Below are positions 1 to 7,888 of a stretch of 64,000 nt of DNA, one piece after another. The stretch is from Acidimicrobiales bacterium. Lineage in GTDB: Bacteria > Actinomycetota > Acidimicrobiia > Acidimicrobiales > Iamiaceae. Below the pieces are notes generated by a model. The model saw only the letters and a list, made by a program, of their open reading frames with translations, was not told where the DNA came from and did no database searches. The position numbers and the translations under genes were made by a program. The number at the start of each line of letters is the position of its first letter. Position 1 is the first letter of the stretch. The stretch spans positions 1-64,000 of the forward strand of contig JAODBM010000184.1 of the NCBI GenBank assembly GCA_025463985.1, in the 5' to 3' direction.

Positions 1-131
1 GTTGGCCATCTGGCCGGCCATGGCCACGCCCATGCCCATGCCCATCATGTCGCCCATGGCGCCGCCGCCCGGGTTGCCGGCCGCGGCCACCATCGCTTCG
101 GCCGCCGCTGGCCGGGCCCGCCGGCACACCG
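1..131 (-). other. Met/Gly-rich open frame at the left edge, SPFH-tail-like
   Basis: Read on the minus strand in one frame, this edge gives an open stretch with AAAEAMVAAAGNPGGGAM followed by a GMGMG-type run, with no stop before the window edge. This Met/Gly composition after an Ala-rich helix is typical of the C-terminal tails of bacterial SPFH (YdjI-type) proteins, which often neighbour zinc-ribbon proteins such as the next gene. However, the frame would have to begin here and has no N-terminal SPFH domain to its right. It may be chance, a local inversion or an assembly artefact. Confidence 0.2.
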
Positions 132-179
132 CCGCCACCTCCGATCGCCCCGGGTGAGCCCGCCGGCGGACCTCCGCCG

Positions 180-1394
180 TTGGCGGACGTGCCACCGAGC
201 CCGGACGCGCCGCCCGCCGCGGAGCCCCCGCCGCTCGGCGAGCCGGACGCCCAAGCCGTGGCCCAAGTGCGGGCGATGCTCCAGGTCACCGAGCAGACGC
301 GGACCTATCCGTGTCCCCAGTGCGGCGATCAGTACCGCTTCGACGCCGCCATCCAGGCCCTCCTCTGCCCGAGCTGCGGCAACCGCGCCGACATCGTGAT
401 CGACCCGAGCCTCAGCCGGACCGACCACGACCTGGCCACGACGATGGCGGCCCTGCGCCAGGTCCTCGCGTCGCAGACCGGCCCGGACCTGAACGACAAG
501 GAGGTCGTCTGCCAGAACTGCGGCGGCCACACGACGTTCACCGGCACGCTCACCGCCACCCGCTGCCCGTACTGCGCCACCCCGATCCAGCGCGACGACG
601 TGCAGGACGCGCCCACCCGGCTCCCGGTCGACGGCGTGCTCCCCCTGAAGGTCGACGAGCAGCAGGCGCGCACGCAGCTCGAGGACTGGGTCAACCACCG
701 GTGGTTCGCGCCCAGCGAGTTCAAGAAGTACAAGACGGCCGGGTCGTTCACCAGCATCTACTGCTCGTTCTTCACCTACGACGCCGAGACGGACACCTGG
801 TATCAGGGCCAGCGCGGCGAGCACTACACGGTCACGGTCGGCTCCGGCGACGACGAGCACACCGAGACCCGCACCCGCTGGTACTCGGCGTCGGGCCAGG
901 TGCACGACTCCTTCGACGACGTGGCCCAGCTCGCCAACACCGGCTTCGACGACAACAAGATCGGCGCCCTCGAGCCGTGGCCGACCGCGCAGGCCCTGCC
1001 GTACACCGGCGAGTTCCTGGCCGGGCACCTCTGCCGCACCTACGACTACGACGCCGAGGCCGCGTTCCAGCTGGCGCAGCCCCGGATCGACAGCGCGATC
1101 GACTCGACGATCCGCGCCGACATCGGCGGCGACGAGCAGCGGATCGACCGCAAGGAGACCCGCTACAACCTGCTCACGTTCCAGCACCTGCTGCTGCCGC
1201 TGTGGCTGCTCACGGTGACGTTCGACGGCAAGCCGTTCCAGGTCTTCATCAACGGCGTGACCGGCGAGGTCCAGGGACAGCGCCCGTGGAGCAAGGTCAA
1301 GATCATCGCCGCGGTCATCGCCGCGCTGATCGTGATCGGCATCGTGCTGGCCATCTATGCGGCCACGAAGCACAAGACCGGCACCGGCCGCTGA
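180..1394 (+). CDS. YdjG-like double zinc-ribbon, C-terminal membrane-anchored protein
   Basis: About 404 residues. After a Pro-rich N-terminus there are two zinc ribbons: CPQCG/CPSCG near residues 40-62 and CQNCG/CPYC near residues 106-130. A soluble central domain follows, and one transmembrane helix lies near the C-terminus (KIIAAVIAALIVIGIVLAIY). The layout matches TFIIB-type zinc-ribbon proteins such as Bacillus YdjG, which occur beside SPFH and PspA-type membrane-stress proteins. The start is uncertain: TTG at 180 is the first listed start, but the Pro-rich frame stays open to the window edge with no ATG or GTG. The stop overlaps the next start (TGATG), so the two genes are probably co-translated. 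The molecular role is unknown; nucleic acid binding is not shown. Confidence 0.7.
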   Translation: MADVPPSPDAPPAAEPPPLGEPDAQAVAQVRAMLQVTEQTRTYPCPQCGDQYRFDAAIQALLCPSCGNRADIVIDPSLSRTDHDLATTMAALRQVLASQTGPDLNDKEVVCQNCGGHTTFTGTLTATRCPYCATPIQRDDVQDAPTRLPVDGVLPLKVDEQQARTQLEDWVNHRWFAPSEFKKYKTAGSFTSIYCSFFTYDAETDTWYQGQRGEHYTVTVGSGDDEHTETRTRWYSASGQVHDSFDDVAQLANTGFDDNKIGALEPWPTAQALPYTGEFLAGHLCRTYDYDAEAAFQLAQPRIDSAIDSTIRADIGGDEQRIDRKETRYNLLTFQHLLLPLWLLTVTFDGKPFQVFINGVTGEVQGQRPWSKVKIIAAVIAALIVIGIVLAIYAATKHKTGTGR

Positions 1395-2017
1395 TGGGGG
1401 TCGTGCTCTTCCTGCTCGTCGTCGTGATCGCGCTGGTGATCGGCGCGGTCGTGCTCCTCCGGCTCATGAAGCACCGCTACGTGGGGTCGGGCGAGCTCGT
1501 TCCGGGCCAGCACGGGGTCGCGCCCGATGCGTGGGCCGGCTCGCACGACCCGGAGGCGCTGCTGCACCGGCGCTTGCGCGACGCGCTCGCCGCGCTGCGG
1601 GCCAACCAGGCGTTCGACGACGACGGTGCGCTGCTGGACGTGCGGGTGACCCTCGAGCAGGAGGCGCTGGGTCTCGACCAGCGCCTCGTGGCCATCGCCG
1701 CCCTCGCTCCCCGGCTGCGGGCCGAACCGCTGGCCCGGGCCACCGAGGCGGTCGAGACCATCGAGGAGACCGTGGCCTCCACCGTCGGCATCTCCACCGC
1801 GGCCGCCGCGCCGCGCCTGCAGGCCGCGCTGGACCAGGTCCGGGCCCGCACCGACCTCGTCGGCCAGGCCTGGGCCGAGCTCACGACCGGCACCCCCGCC
1901 GCCGAGACTGTCACGCCCGCGACGCCGGCGCCCGAGCCCGCCCCCCTGACCACCGAGCCGCCGCCCCCGCCTCCCGCGGCCGCCCCGCTCACCGACCCCC
2001 CGACGAAGGACGAGTAG
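1394..2017 (+). CDS. Membrane-anchored coiled-coil protein with Pro-rich tail
   Basis: 207 residues starting at the ATG that overlaps the previous stop. An N-terminal hydrophobic helix (VVLFLLVVVIALVIGAVVLL) is followed by a helical, Ala/Leu/Glu-rich region of about 120 residues, then a Thr/Pro/Glu-rich tail with a run of prolines. The simplest reading is a single-pass anchor with a helical domain facing the cytosol or cell wall. It occupies the position of the YdjH-like membrane partner in YdjGHI-type neighbourhoods, but no family domain was recognised. The longer ORF-track version (311-2017) is an upstream extension through the zinc-ribbon gene in another frame. Confidence 0.65.
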   Translation: MGVVLFLLVVVIALVIGAVVLLRLMKHRYVGSGELVPGQHGVAPDAWAGSHDPEALLHRRLRDALAALRANQAFDDDGALLDVRVTLEQEALGLDQRLVAIAALAPRLRAEPLARATEAVETIEETVASTVGISTAAAAPRLQAALDQVRARTDLVGQAWAELTTGTPAAETVTPATPAPEPAPLTTEPPPPPPAAAPLTDPPTKDE

Positions 2018-2164
2018 CCGCCCGGCCTCGGCTGGGGACACCAGTTGTGCGGTTTCGCGGTGTTTGCCGCAACGCCTCCCAGGCGACGGCCGCAGGCGTC
2101 GCTGATCGTCTGTGGTCGCTCGCCGACATCGCTGGAATGCTCGGCTGAGCGATCATTGGCGCCA

Positions 2165-2593
2165 GTGGCACACCAGACGGGGCGAGAGATCGGTGCCGCG
2201 CTGGCGTGGTCCGTCCTGACCCCGTCGCTGCTCATTGGTATCGGGACGGTGCTCGGGACGGCGATCGGTCAGCCAGCGTGGTGGCTGCTCGCTCCCGCGC
2301 CGTTGATCATGGGCGCAGCCGGTGGCCTTGTGCTCGGCCGAGGCAAACCGTGGACGTACATCCTGTTCCTGGCCGCGATCGCCGCGGTGACCATCTCCGG
2401 TGCCGGCCTGATGGCCGGCACTGCGACCACGCCCACCGATTGCCCGCCCCGTCCCGCCGTCGACTGCGACACGAGCGGCTATGGCCTCGGAGCCGCAATC
2501 ATCTTCGTCTGTCTCTTCGTCTCGCTCCTGCCGGGCCTGGCCGCAGGCATGGCGATCGAGCGCCGACGACGCGGACCTCTCGTCCCCTTCTAA
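2165..2593 (+). CDS. Small polytopic membrane protein, unknown function
   Basis: About 142 residues from GTG 2165; TTG 2156 is an alternative. The ORF-track start at 2045 adds an Arg/Pro-rich leader that does not look native. Four hydrophobic segments are visible (LAWSVLTPSLLIGIGTVLG, WWLLAPAPLIMGAAGG, YILFLAAIAAVTISGAG and AAIIFVCLFVSLLPGLAAG), separated by short loops. A small exposed loop holds a Cys pair (DCPPRPAVDC) that could form a disulfide outside the membrane. It ends in a basic ERRRRG tail, which suggests a cytoplasmic C-terminus. It is not tightly coupled to its neighbours. No family recognised. Confidence 0.5.
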   Translation: MAHQTGREIGAALAWSVLTPSLLIGIGTVLGTAIGQPAWWLLAPAPLIMGAAGGLVLGRGKPWTYILFLAAIAAVTISGAGLMAGTATTPTDCPPRPAVDCDTSGYGLGAAIIFVCLFVSLLPGLAAGMAIERRRRGPLVPF

Positions 2594-2709
2594 CGGCTCC
2601 AGATCAAACCGAGTCGGTTTGAGTAATGACTGCTCACGGAGGCCGGGCCATCGGCGGCGCACAGTACGGGCGAGGGACCCAGCCCGCCGACCACACAGGA
2701 GCTTCGACC

Positions 2710-3093
2710 GTGGGAATGTTCAAGCAGTTCAAGGATCTGAAGGCCACCGTGCACGAGGCGCCGGCGATGATCGCCAACGCCCAGCAGCTCGGGGCCAACG
2801 CCCAGGCCATGGCCGCGGCGCAGCAGGCGGCGATGCAGCAGGCTGCGGCCGCACCGGTCGCCGCCGCCGGGCCCGACTTCGAGCCCATTGCCGGGGTCAG
2901 CCTCGCCCTCTACGTCGACATCTCGAAGAGCCTGGCCACGGTCAACTACGACCAGGCCCGGGCGCCCGAGATGGCCGCCGCGAAGGGCGTCGACGGCGCC
3001 AGCTGGGCCGCCGCCGTCGATGGTTGGAACGTGCGGATCAAGGCCAACCCGGCCGTGGCCAAGCAGTTCAACTCGCTGTACACCGGGCGCTGA
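2710..3093 (+). CDS. Small Ala/Gln-rich MFKxFKDLK-type protein (DUF6620-like)
   Basis: 127 residues from GTG 2710, chosen because an AGGAG ribosome site lies 8 nt upstream; ATG 2716 is the next option. The N-terminus (FKQFKDLKATVHEAP) leads into an Ala/Gln helix (residues about 20-50), and a folded C-terminal half begins at DFEPIAGVSLALY and ends in FNSLYTGR. I recall similar small cytosolic proteins from many actinobacteria, usually of unknown function. It sits 1 nt before the next gene, which has a similar MGFFKD opening, so the two are probably one operon and may work together. Confidence 0.7.
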   Translation: MGMFKQFKDLKATVHEAPAMIANAQQLGANAQAMAAAQQAAMQQAAAAPVAAAGPDFEPIAGVSLALYVDISKSLATVNYDQARAPEMAAAKGVDGASWAAAVDGWNVRIKANPAVAKQFNSLYTGR

Positions 3094-3094
3094 C

Positions 3095-3496
3095 ATGGGG
3101 TTCTTCAAGGACGTGCACGCGCTCTCCAAGCAGGCCAAGGAGATCGACAAGACCTGGGATCCTGGCGCTCAAGCCCGCCAGGCCAACGCCCGCATGGCCG
3201 AGATGAACCAGGTGTTCGCCTCAGCCAACGCGGCCATGAGCGCCCCTCCCGGCGACGCCGTGGCCGCGACGGCGGAGGTCGTCTCGGTGGGGATGGCCGC
3301 CGGCATGCTCAACACCGACCCGATCATCCCGGTCGAGCTGCTCGTCCTCCAGCCCGGCCTGCCGCCCCGGCCGGCCTCGGTGTCGGTGGTCGTGCCGATC
3401 AGCCAGATGCACCGGCTGCAGGCCGGTTCGTCGCTGGCGGTCAAGATCAGCGCGTCCGACCCGTCCGCCATCGCGGTGGACTGGGCCGCGTCCTGA
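3095..3496 (+). CDS. MGFFKD-type small cytosolic protein, unknown function
   Basis: 133 residues. The start ATG follows the previous stop by 1 nt. The N-terminal 60 residues are helical (MGFFKDVHALSKQAKEIDK) with a WDP motif. The C-terminal 70 residues look like a small beta-barrel (ATAEVVSVGMAAGMLNTDP, VELLVLQPG, VVVPISQMHRLQAGSSLAVKI) ending in DWAAS. This OB/SHOCT-like beta part recurs in actinobacterial proteins of unknown role. No signal peptide or membrane helix. Pairing with the preceding MFK-type gene is the only functional clue. Confidence 0.7.
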   Translation: MGFFKDVHALSKQAKEIDKTWDPGAQARQANARMAEMNQVFASANAAMSAPPGDAVAATAEVVSVGMAAGMLNTDPIIPVELLVLQPGLPPRPASVSVVVPISQMHRLQAGSSLAVKISASDPSAIAVDWAAS

Positions 3497-3521
3497 ACCG
3501 CGCCTGAGCGGCCCGCGGCGG

Positions 3522-4268
3522 TCAGCGGGCCGCGGCGGGCGTTCCGTCGACGAGGATCTCGAGGGCGGGTTCGCGCTCGGGCCAGAAGGCGAGCAGACCG
3601 GCGATCTTGGCGCTCTCGACGAAGGGCGACGGGTAGTGCCAGACGACGTCCTCGGCGACGGCATCGCCGACGCGCACCGAGTGGTAGGACGCCGTCCCCT
3701 TGTACGGGCACTGCGAGGTGGTGGCGCTCGGCACCAGCAGGTCGAGCCGCACGTCGGTCGGCGGCAGGTAGTAGCGCGTCCGTAGACCGGTCTCGAACAG
3801 CAGCGTGGCCCGCGAGCTCTCGGCCACGAGCTCGCCGAAGAGCCGCACCTGGACGAGTCGCGAGCTGCGCAGGGCGTCGATGCGCACGTAGGGGCTCCGC
3901 GGATGGACGAAGACCTCCTCGTCCTCCTCGAACCAGTGGTCGGCCGCGCTCCACTCGAACCGGAGATGGCCGCGCAGCTCCGCGACGGGCGAGTCGGGGA
4001 ACTCCCACGCGGCGTCGACCGCCTCGCGCCCGCCGGCGCGCAGGGTGAGGTAGCGGGCGTTGCCGCGGCTGGGCGACCGGGAGGTGTGCTCGGAGGGAAC
4101 CAGCAGGTCGGAGCGGGCGTCCGCGATCGGCACGTAGTACTGCGGGTAGTGCGGCCCCTCCCACACGAGCAGCGCCCGCGTCGTGTCGGCCACGATCTCG
4201 CCCGCGAAGACGATGCGCACCCGCTTCGGGCTCGGTTCGACCTTCACCCGTGCTGCCGGCGTCTCCAT
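3522..4268 (-). CDS. Tandem DUF427 protein
   Basis: 248 residues from ATG 4268, preceded by a GGAAGGGG-like ribosome site; the ORF-track extension to 4826 is a shadow. Two homologous DUF427 domains are visible: residues about 10-115 (RIVFAGEIVADTTRALLVWE, YYVPIADARSDLL, AWEFPDSP) and about 130-245 (VQVRLFGELVAESSRATLLFE, YYLPPTDVRLDLL, VWHYPSPF). DUF427 is a small beta fold, usually one or two copies, of unknown biochemical role. The second domain keeps the TSQCPYKGTASYHSV motif typical of the family, while the first has SRSPSRGNARYLTL instead. It diverges from the DGPF/ECF42 pair. Confidence 0.85.
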   Translation of the reverse strand: METPAARVKVEPSPKRVRIVFAGEIVADTTRALLVWEGPHYPQYYVPIADARSDLLVPSEHTSRSPSRGNARYLTLRAGGREAVDAAWEFPDSPVAELRGHLRFEWSAADHWFEEDEEVFVHPRSPYVRIDALRSSRLVQVRLFGELVAESSRATLLFETGLRTRYYLPPTDVRLDLLVPSATTSQCPYKGTASYHSVRVGDAVAEDVVWHYPSPFVESAKIAGLLAFWPEREPALEILVDGTPAAAR

Positions 4269-4406
4269 GGCCACCCCTTCCGCTCGCTGCCGTTCGGACG
4301 CTATCGACGCCCTCGGCCGACCCCCACCAACGGGCGACTTGCGCGTGGCGCCGAGTGGGCCGCCGAGGTCCGGTCGCGTACGGGAGGAACGTTCTTCGGC
4401 GCGAAC

Positions 4407-4430
4407 TGTCGATCCTGGCGGGTCGCGTTC
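4407..4430 (+). promoter_or_regulatory. Candidate ECF42-type promoter
   Basis: TGTCGA at 4407-4412 matches the -35 motif I recall for ECF42 sigma-factor promoters; a CG-rich candidate -10 (CGTTCG) follows about 14-17 nt later. It lies 70-80 nt upstream of the DGPF gene that belongs to the same operon as an ECF42 sigma factor, so autoregulation is plausible. The -10 match is weak. The rest of the 216-nt gap holds no other clear signal apart from the AGGAGG ribosome site before 4485. Confidence 0.4.
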
Positions 4431-4484
4431 GTGTAGGAAGCGAGCACGGCACGACGGCCGGGCCACCCGACAGGAGGATCTGAC

Positions 4485-4835
4485 ATGACCCAGTACCTGC
4501 TCTCCGTGCACTCGGTCGAAGGCAAGGAGAACTACGCCTCCGAGGAGGACATGCAGGCCGCGTTCAAGGCGGTCGACACGTTCAACCAGAAGCTCCAGGA
4601 CCAGGGTTCCTGGGTGTTCGCCGGCGGCCTCCACCCGGCCGACACGGCGACGGTGGTCGACAACACTGGCGGCGAGGGCCTCGTCACCGACGGGCCGTTC
4701 GCCGAGGCCAAGGAGCAGCTCGGCGGCTTCTGGGTGGTCGAGGCGCCCGACCTCGACGCCGCGCTGGCCCTCGCGCAGGAAGCCAGCGCGGCGTGCGCCG
4801 GCCCCGTCGAGGTCCGGGCCTTCCAAGGGGAGTGA
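4485..4835 (+). CDS. DGPF-domain (YCII-related) protein, ECF42 partner
   Basis: 116 residues with a strong AGGAGG site upstream. The fold is the ferredoxin-like YCII/DGPF domain, with the signature VTDGPFAEAKEQLGGFW at residues 66-82 and a conserved N-terminal MTQYLLSVH strand. DGPF proteins are the standard genomic partners of ECF42 sigma factors, although their biochemical role is not settled. The stop overlaps the sigma factor start (GTGA), so expression is coupled. The protein is small and cytosolic. Confidence 0.92.
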   Translation: MTQYLLSVHSVEGKENYASEEDMQAAFKAVDTFNQKLQDQGSWVFAGGLHPADTATVVDNTGGEGLVTDGPFAEAKEQLGGFWVVEAPDLDAALALAQEASAACAGPVEVRAFQGE

Positions 4836-6079
4836 GCGGCGGCGCTGTGCCGCAGGTCGAGCCGACCGACATCGAGCGCGTCTTCCGCTCCGAGTCGGGC
4901 CGTGCCGTGGCCAGCCTGGTCCGCTTCTTCGGTGACATCGACGTCGCCGAAGAGGCGGTCCAGGACGCGTTCGTCGAGGCCCTGCGCCGCTGGCCGACCG
5001 CCGGCCTGCCGCCCACCCCGGCCGGCTGGAACATCACCCCCGCCCGCAACCGCGGGCTCGACCGCATCCGCCGCGAGTCGACCCGCGACCACCGCGAGGC
5101 CGAGTCGCAGCGGCGGCACGAACCCGACGAACCCGAGGAGGTGGGTCCCGTGGTCGACGACCAGCTCCGCTTGATCTTCACCGGCTGCCACCCGGCCCTC
5201 GCACTCGAGGCGGAGGTCGCGCTCACGCTGCGGCTCGTCGGCGGGCTGCAGACGCCCGAGATCGCCCGTGCGTTCCTCGTGCCCGAAGCCACGATGGCGC
5301 AACGGCTCGTGCGGGCGAAGAACAAGATCCGGGTGAACCGCATCCCCTACCGGATCCCGTCGGCCGCCGAGCTGCCCGACCGCCTCCGCCCGGTGCTCGC
5401 CGTCGTCTACCTCGTGTTCAACGAGGGCTACGTCGCCTCCGAGGGCGACCAGCTCATGCGCAGCGAGCTCTGCGCCGAGGCCGTGCGCCTGGCCCGCCTC
5501 CTGGCGGACCTCATGCCCGACGAACCCGAGGCCCTGGGCATCCTCGCCCTGCTCCTGCTCACCGAGGCCCGGCGCCCGGCCCGCACCGACGCCGGGGGCG
5601 ACCTCATCCGCCTCGCCGACCAGGACCGCTCACGCTGGGACCGGGCGCTCGTCGCCGAGGGCCAGGCGATCGTCCGCGCCTGCCTGCGGCGCAACCTGCC
5701 GGGCCCGTACCAGCTCCAGGCCGCGATCGCCGCCGTCCACAGCGATGCCCAGATCGCGGCCGACACCGACTGGGGCCAGGTCGTGGCGCTCTACGACCAG
5801 CTGTTGGCCCGCTCGCCCTCGCCGATCGTGGCGCTCAACCGCGCCGTCGCCGTGGCCGAGCTGCACGGTCCCGGGCCGGCCCTCGCCCTGCTCGACGATC
5901 TCGACCTCGACCGCTACCACCTCTTCCACGCGGCACGCGCCGACCTCCTCGAACGGCTCGGCCGCCACGACGAGGCGTTGCGCGCCTACGACGAGGCCCT
6001 GGCCCGCACCACCAACCGCGCCGAGCAGGCCCTGCTCGAGCGCGCCCGCGACGCCTGCTCGTCCGGCGCCGGCACGTAG
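4832..6079 (+). CDS. ECF42-group RNA polymerase sigma factor with C-terminal TPR-like extension
   Basis: 415 residues from GTG 4832, overlapping the DGPF stop. The N-terminal 90 residues form region 2 (ASLVRFFGDIDVAEEAVQDAFVEALRRWP); region 4 spans about 115-175 (LVGGLQTPEIARAFLVPEATMAQRLVRAKNKI). The remaining 240 residues carry the DUF6596-type helical extension (VYLVFNEGY, LCAEAVRLARLL, LNRAVAVAE, RADLLERLGRHDEALRAYDEAL) characteristic of ECF42. No anti-sigma gene is adjacent, as usual for this group, where the extension is thought to regulate activity. Promoter recognition was not tested; see the TGTCGA motif upstream. Confidence 0.93.
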   Translation: MSGGAVPQVEPTDIERVFRSESGRAVASLVRFFGDIDVAEEAVQDAFVEALRRWPTAGLPPTPAGWNITPARNRGLDRIRRESTRDHREAESQRRHEPDEPEEVGPVVDDQLRLIFTGCHPALALEAEVALTLRLVGGLQTPEIARAFLVPEATMAQRLVRAKNKIRVNRIPYRIPSAAELPDRLRPVLAVVYLVFNEGYVASEGDQLMRSELCAEAVRLARLLADLMPDEPEALGILALLLLTEARRPARTDAGGDLIRLADQDRSRWDRALVAEGQAIVRACLRRNLPGPYQLQAAIAAVHSDAQIAADTDWGQVVALYDQLLARSPSPIVALNRAVAVAELHGPGPALALLDDLDLDRYHLFHAARADLLERLGRHDEALRAYDEALARTTNRAEQALLERARDACSSGAGT

Positions 6080-6091
6080 GGCGGCCGCGTG

Positions 6092-6499
6092 TCAGTCCAG
6101 CTCGCGTAGGACGTCGTTCATCTCCCGCCGGAAGCGGCGCAGCTCGTCTCGGTGCAGCACCGACAGCCGGGCCAGCTCGACCGCGCCCGCGGCGGTGAGC
6201 CCGACCAGCGTTCGCCGCCCGTCGGTCGGGTCCGGCCAGCGCTCCACCAGCCCCTTCTCGACGGCTCGACCCGCCAGCTCGCCCGCGGAGTGGAGCTTGA
6301 GCTGCAATCGATCGGCGACCTCGGTGAGCGACGGCGCGCCCTCGCCATCGTGCCCGCGGATGGCGAGCAGCAGCTGGTGCTGGGCCGGGGTGAGCCCGGC
6401 CTCGCGGGCCGCGGTCTCGGAGAACCGCTGGAAGGTCCGCAAGGCGTGGCGAAACCGCGCCAGCGAGCGGTAGGCGGCATCCGACATCGGCTCGGTCAT
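6092..6499 (-). CDS. MarR-family transcriptional regulator
   Basis: 135 residues from ATG 6499. The winged-helix core is clear: AGLTPAQHQLLLAIRGHD, then LTEVADRLQLKLHSAGELAGRAVEKGLVERWPDPTDGRRTLVGLT as recognition helix and wing, with flanking dimerisation helices. It overlaps the stop of the ClC gene (ATGA), so both are in one transcript and the regulator probably controls its own operon through the palindrome in front of the ClC start. The ligand is unknown. Confidence 0.9.
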   Translation of the reverse strand: MTEPMSDAAYRSLARFRHALRTFQRFSETAAREAGLTPAQHQLLLAIRGHDGEGAPSLTEVADRLQLKLHSAGELAGRAVEKGLVERWPDPTDGRRTLVGLTAAGAVELARLSVLHRDELRRFRREMNDVLRELD

Positions 6500-7782
6500 G
6501 CCGAGTGCCCCTTGAGCTCGCCGTCGCTCGGATCGAACCGGCGGCGCTGGCTCTCGATGAAGCCGACGCTGGACGTGAGGACGAGGCTGACGAGCGCCGC
6601 CAGCAGCGTGGACGGCAGCACGGCCATGCCCGCCATCTCGGTGACCACGAGCGTCGAGCCGATGGGCGTCTTCGTGACCCCCACGTTGCACGCCACCATC
6701 AGCGCGGCGGCCAGGATCCACGGGTCGCTGCCCGGCAGGTGGCCGGCGCTGGCGCGGGCCAGGCAGAAGCCGATGAAGAACAGCGGGATGATGAAGCCGC
6801 CTTTCCAGCCGGTGACCACGGTGACCGCAGCCGCGATCAGCTTCATCGCCGCCGCGCCGAGGAGGGTCAGCACGGCGAGCTTCGTCGTGGTGAGGTGCTC
6901 GATCTGCAGCTCCCCGTTGGTCAGCGCGTACGGGGACGCGAACGCGCAGGCGCCGAGCAGGCCACCGCCCAGGACCGGACGGAGCCCGGGCGGCACGACG
7001 TCGACGATGCGCCGGAGCCCGCCGCACAGGTAGGTGAACCCGAAGGCGACGGCGGCGCCGGCGACGCCGGCAGCCGCGCCCCAGCCCAGATCGGCCAGCC
7101 GCAGCGGCCCCGCCACGGGGAAGTGGAAGATGGGTTCGAGGCCTGCTCCGGTGGCCACGACGTAGACGACGTAACCACAGAGCGCGCCGACCGCGGCCGG
7201 CACGAGCGCCTCGTAGTACTCCAGGCCGCGCCGGTGCAGGATCTCCAGGGCGAAGATCGCGGAGCCGAGGGGAGCGCCGAACAGGACGGTGAAGCCGGCG
7301 GCCATGCCGGCGATGCTCACGATCCGCAGTTCGTCGCGCCGCAGGCCAGCGCGGCCGCCGATCCAGGAGCCGAGCGTCCCCGTGGTGGTGACGAGCGGCG
7401 CCTCCGGTCCGAGCGCGCCGCCGGCGCCGATGCAGAGGAGGGAGACCGGGATCAGCGAGCGCAGGCTGCGGACCTCCTCGGCGCCGCCCAGCACGTGGAT
7501 GTTGTCGACGAGCAGCTCGACGTCGGAGGGGTTGCCCAGCCAGCGGGTCAGCAGGGCCACGACGCTGCCGACGGCCACGAGCACCACCATGTGCGCGGTC
7601 AGCGACCACCGCGACGGGCCGAGGGCATGGTCCGCCAGCTTGAGCAGGCCCAGGTAGGCGGCGCCGACCAGGCCACCGAGCAGCCCGGTGATCACGACCG
7701 TGCCGAGCAGGCGGTTGCGCGGTCGCTCGAACACGCCCCGCAGCGCGCCGCGAGGGTCGACGCGCGTGCGAACCCAGACCAT
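6496..7782 (-). CDS. ClC-family chloride channel/transporter
   Basis: 428 residues with about ten membrane segments. The ClC core is recognised from the GAGGALGPEAPLV loop (position of GREGP) near residue 122 and from GFIIPLFFIGFCLA (position of GxFxP) near residue 330, with EMAGMAVLPSTLLAAL after it. The external gating glutamate that makes proton/chloride antiport in E. coli ClC is replaced by leucine here (GALGP instead of GREGP), so channel-like or altered transport is likely. The protein lacks cytoplasmic CBS domains. It is first in an operon with a MarR regulator, and no ribosome site is visible, so it may be leaderless. Confidence 0.88.
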   Translation of the reverse strand: MVWVRTRVDPRGALRGVFERPRNRLLGTVVITGLLGGLVGAAYLGLLKLADHALGPSRWSLTAHMVVLVAVGSVVALLTRWLGNPSDVELLVDNIHVLGGAEEVRSLRSLIPVSLLCIGAGGALGPEAPLVTTTGTLGSWIGGRAGLRRDELRIVSIAGMAAGFTVLFGAPLGSAIFALEILHRRGLEYYEALVPAAVGALCGYVVYVVATGAGLEPIFHFPVAGPLRLADLGWGAAAGVAGAAVAFGFTYLCGGLRRIVDVVPPGLRPVLGGGLLGACAFASPYALTNGELQIEHLTTTKLAVLTLLGAAAMKLIAAAVTVVTGWKGGFIIPLFFIGFCLARASAGHLPGSDPWILAAALMVACNVGVTKTPIGSTLVVTEMAGMAVLPSTLLAALVSLVLTSSVGFIESQRRRFDPSDGELKGHSA

Positions 7783-7785
7783 GAC

Positions 7786-7803
7786 ACTACATCGTAGTAC
7801 GAT
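7786..7803. promoter_or_regulatory. Palindromic operator before the ClC/MarR operon
   Basis: Two overlapping perfect palindromes: ACTAC-ATC-GTAGT (7786-7798) and ATCGTA-G-TACGAT (7791-7803). They sit only a few bases upstream of the ClC start codon, so a bound dimer would block transcription or initiation. The size suits a MarR dimer. Confidence 0.55.
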
Positions 7804-7888
7804 CTAACTCAGCCCGGCGAAGGCGCGCCTGCGGGACGGGTCCATGCCCAGCGCTCGGCTCGCTCGGCGCGCTCGGGCCGCCGACCGA

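Noticed and set aside
311-2017. Long plus-strand ORF as a single 568-residue gene
   Set aside because: Its first two thirds are an alternate frame of the zinc-ribbon gene and Arg/Pro-rich. Only the part from 1394 carries a normal membrane helix and start overlap.
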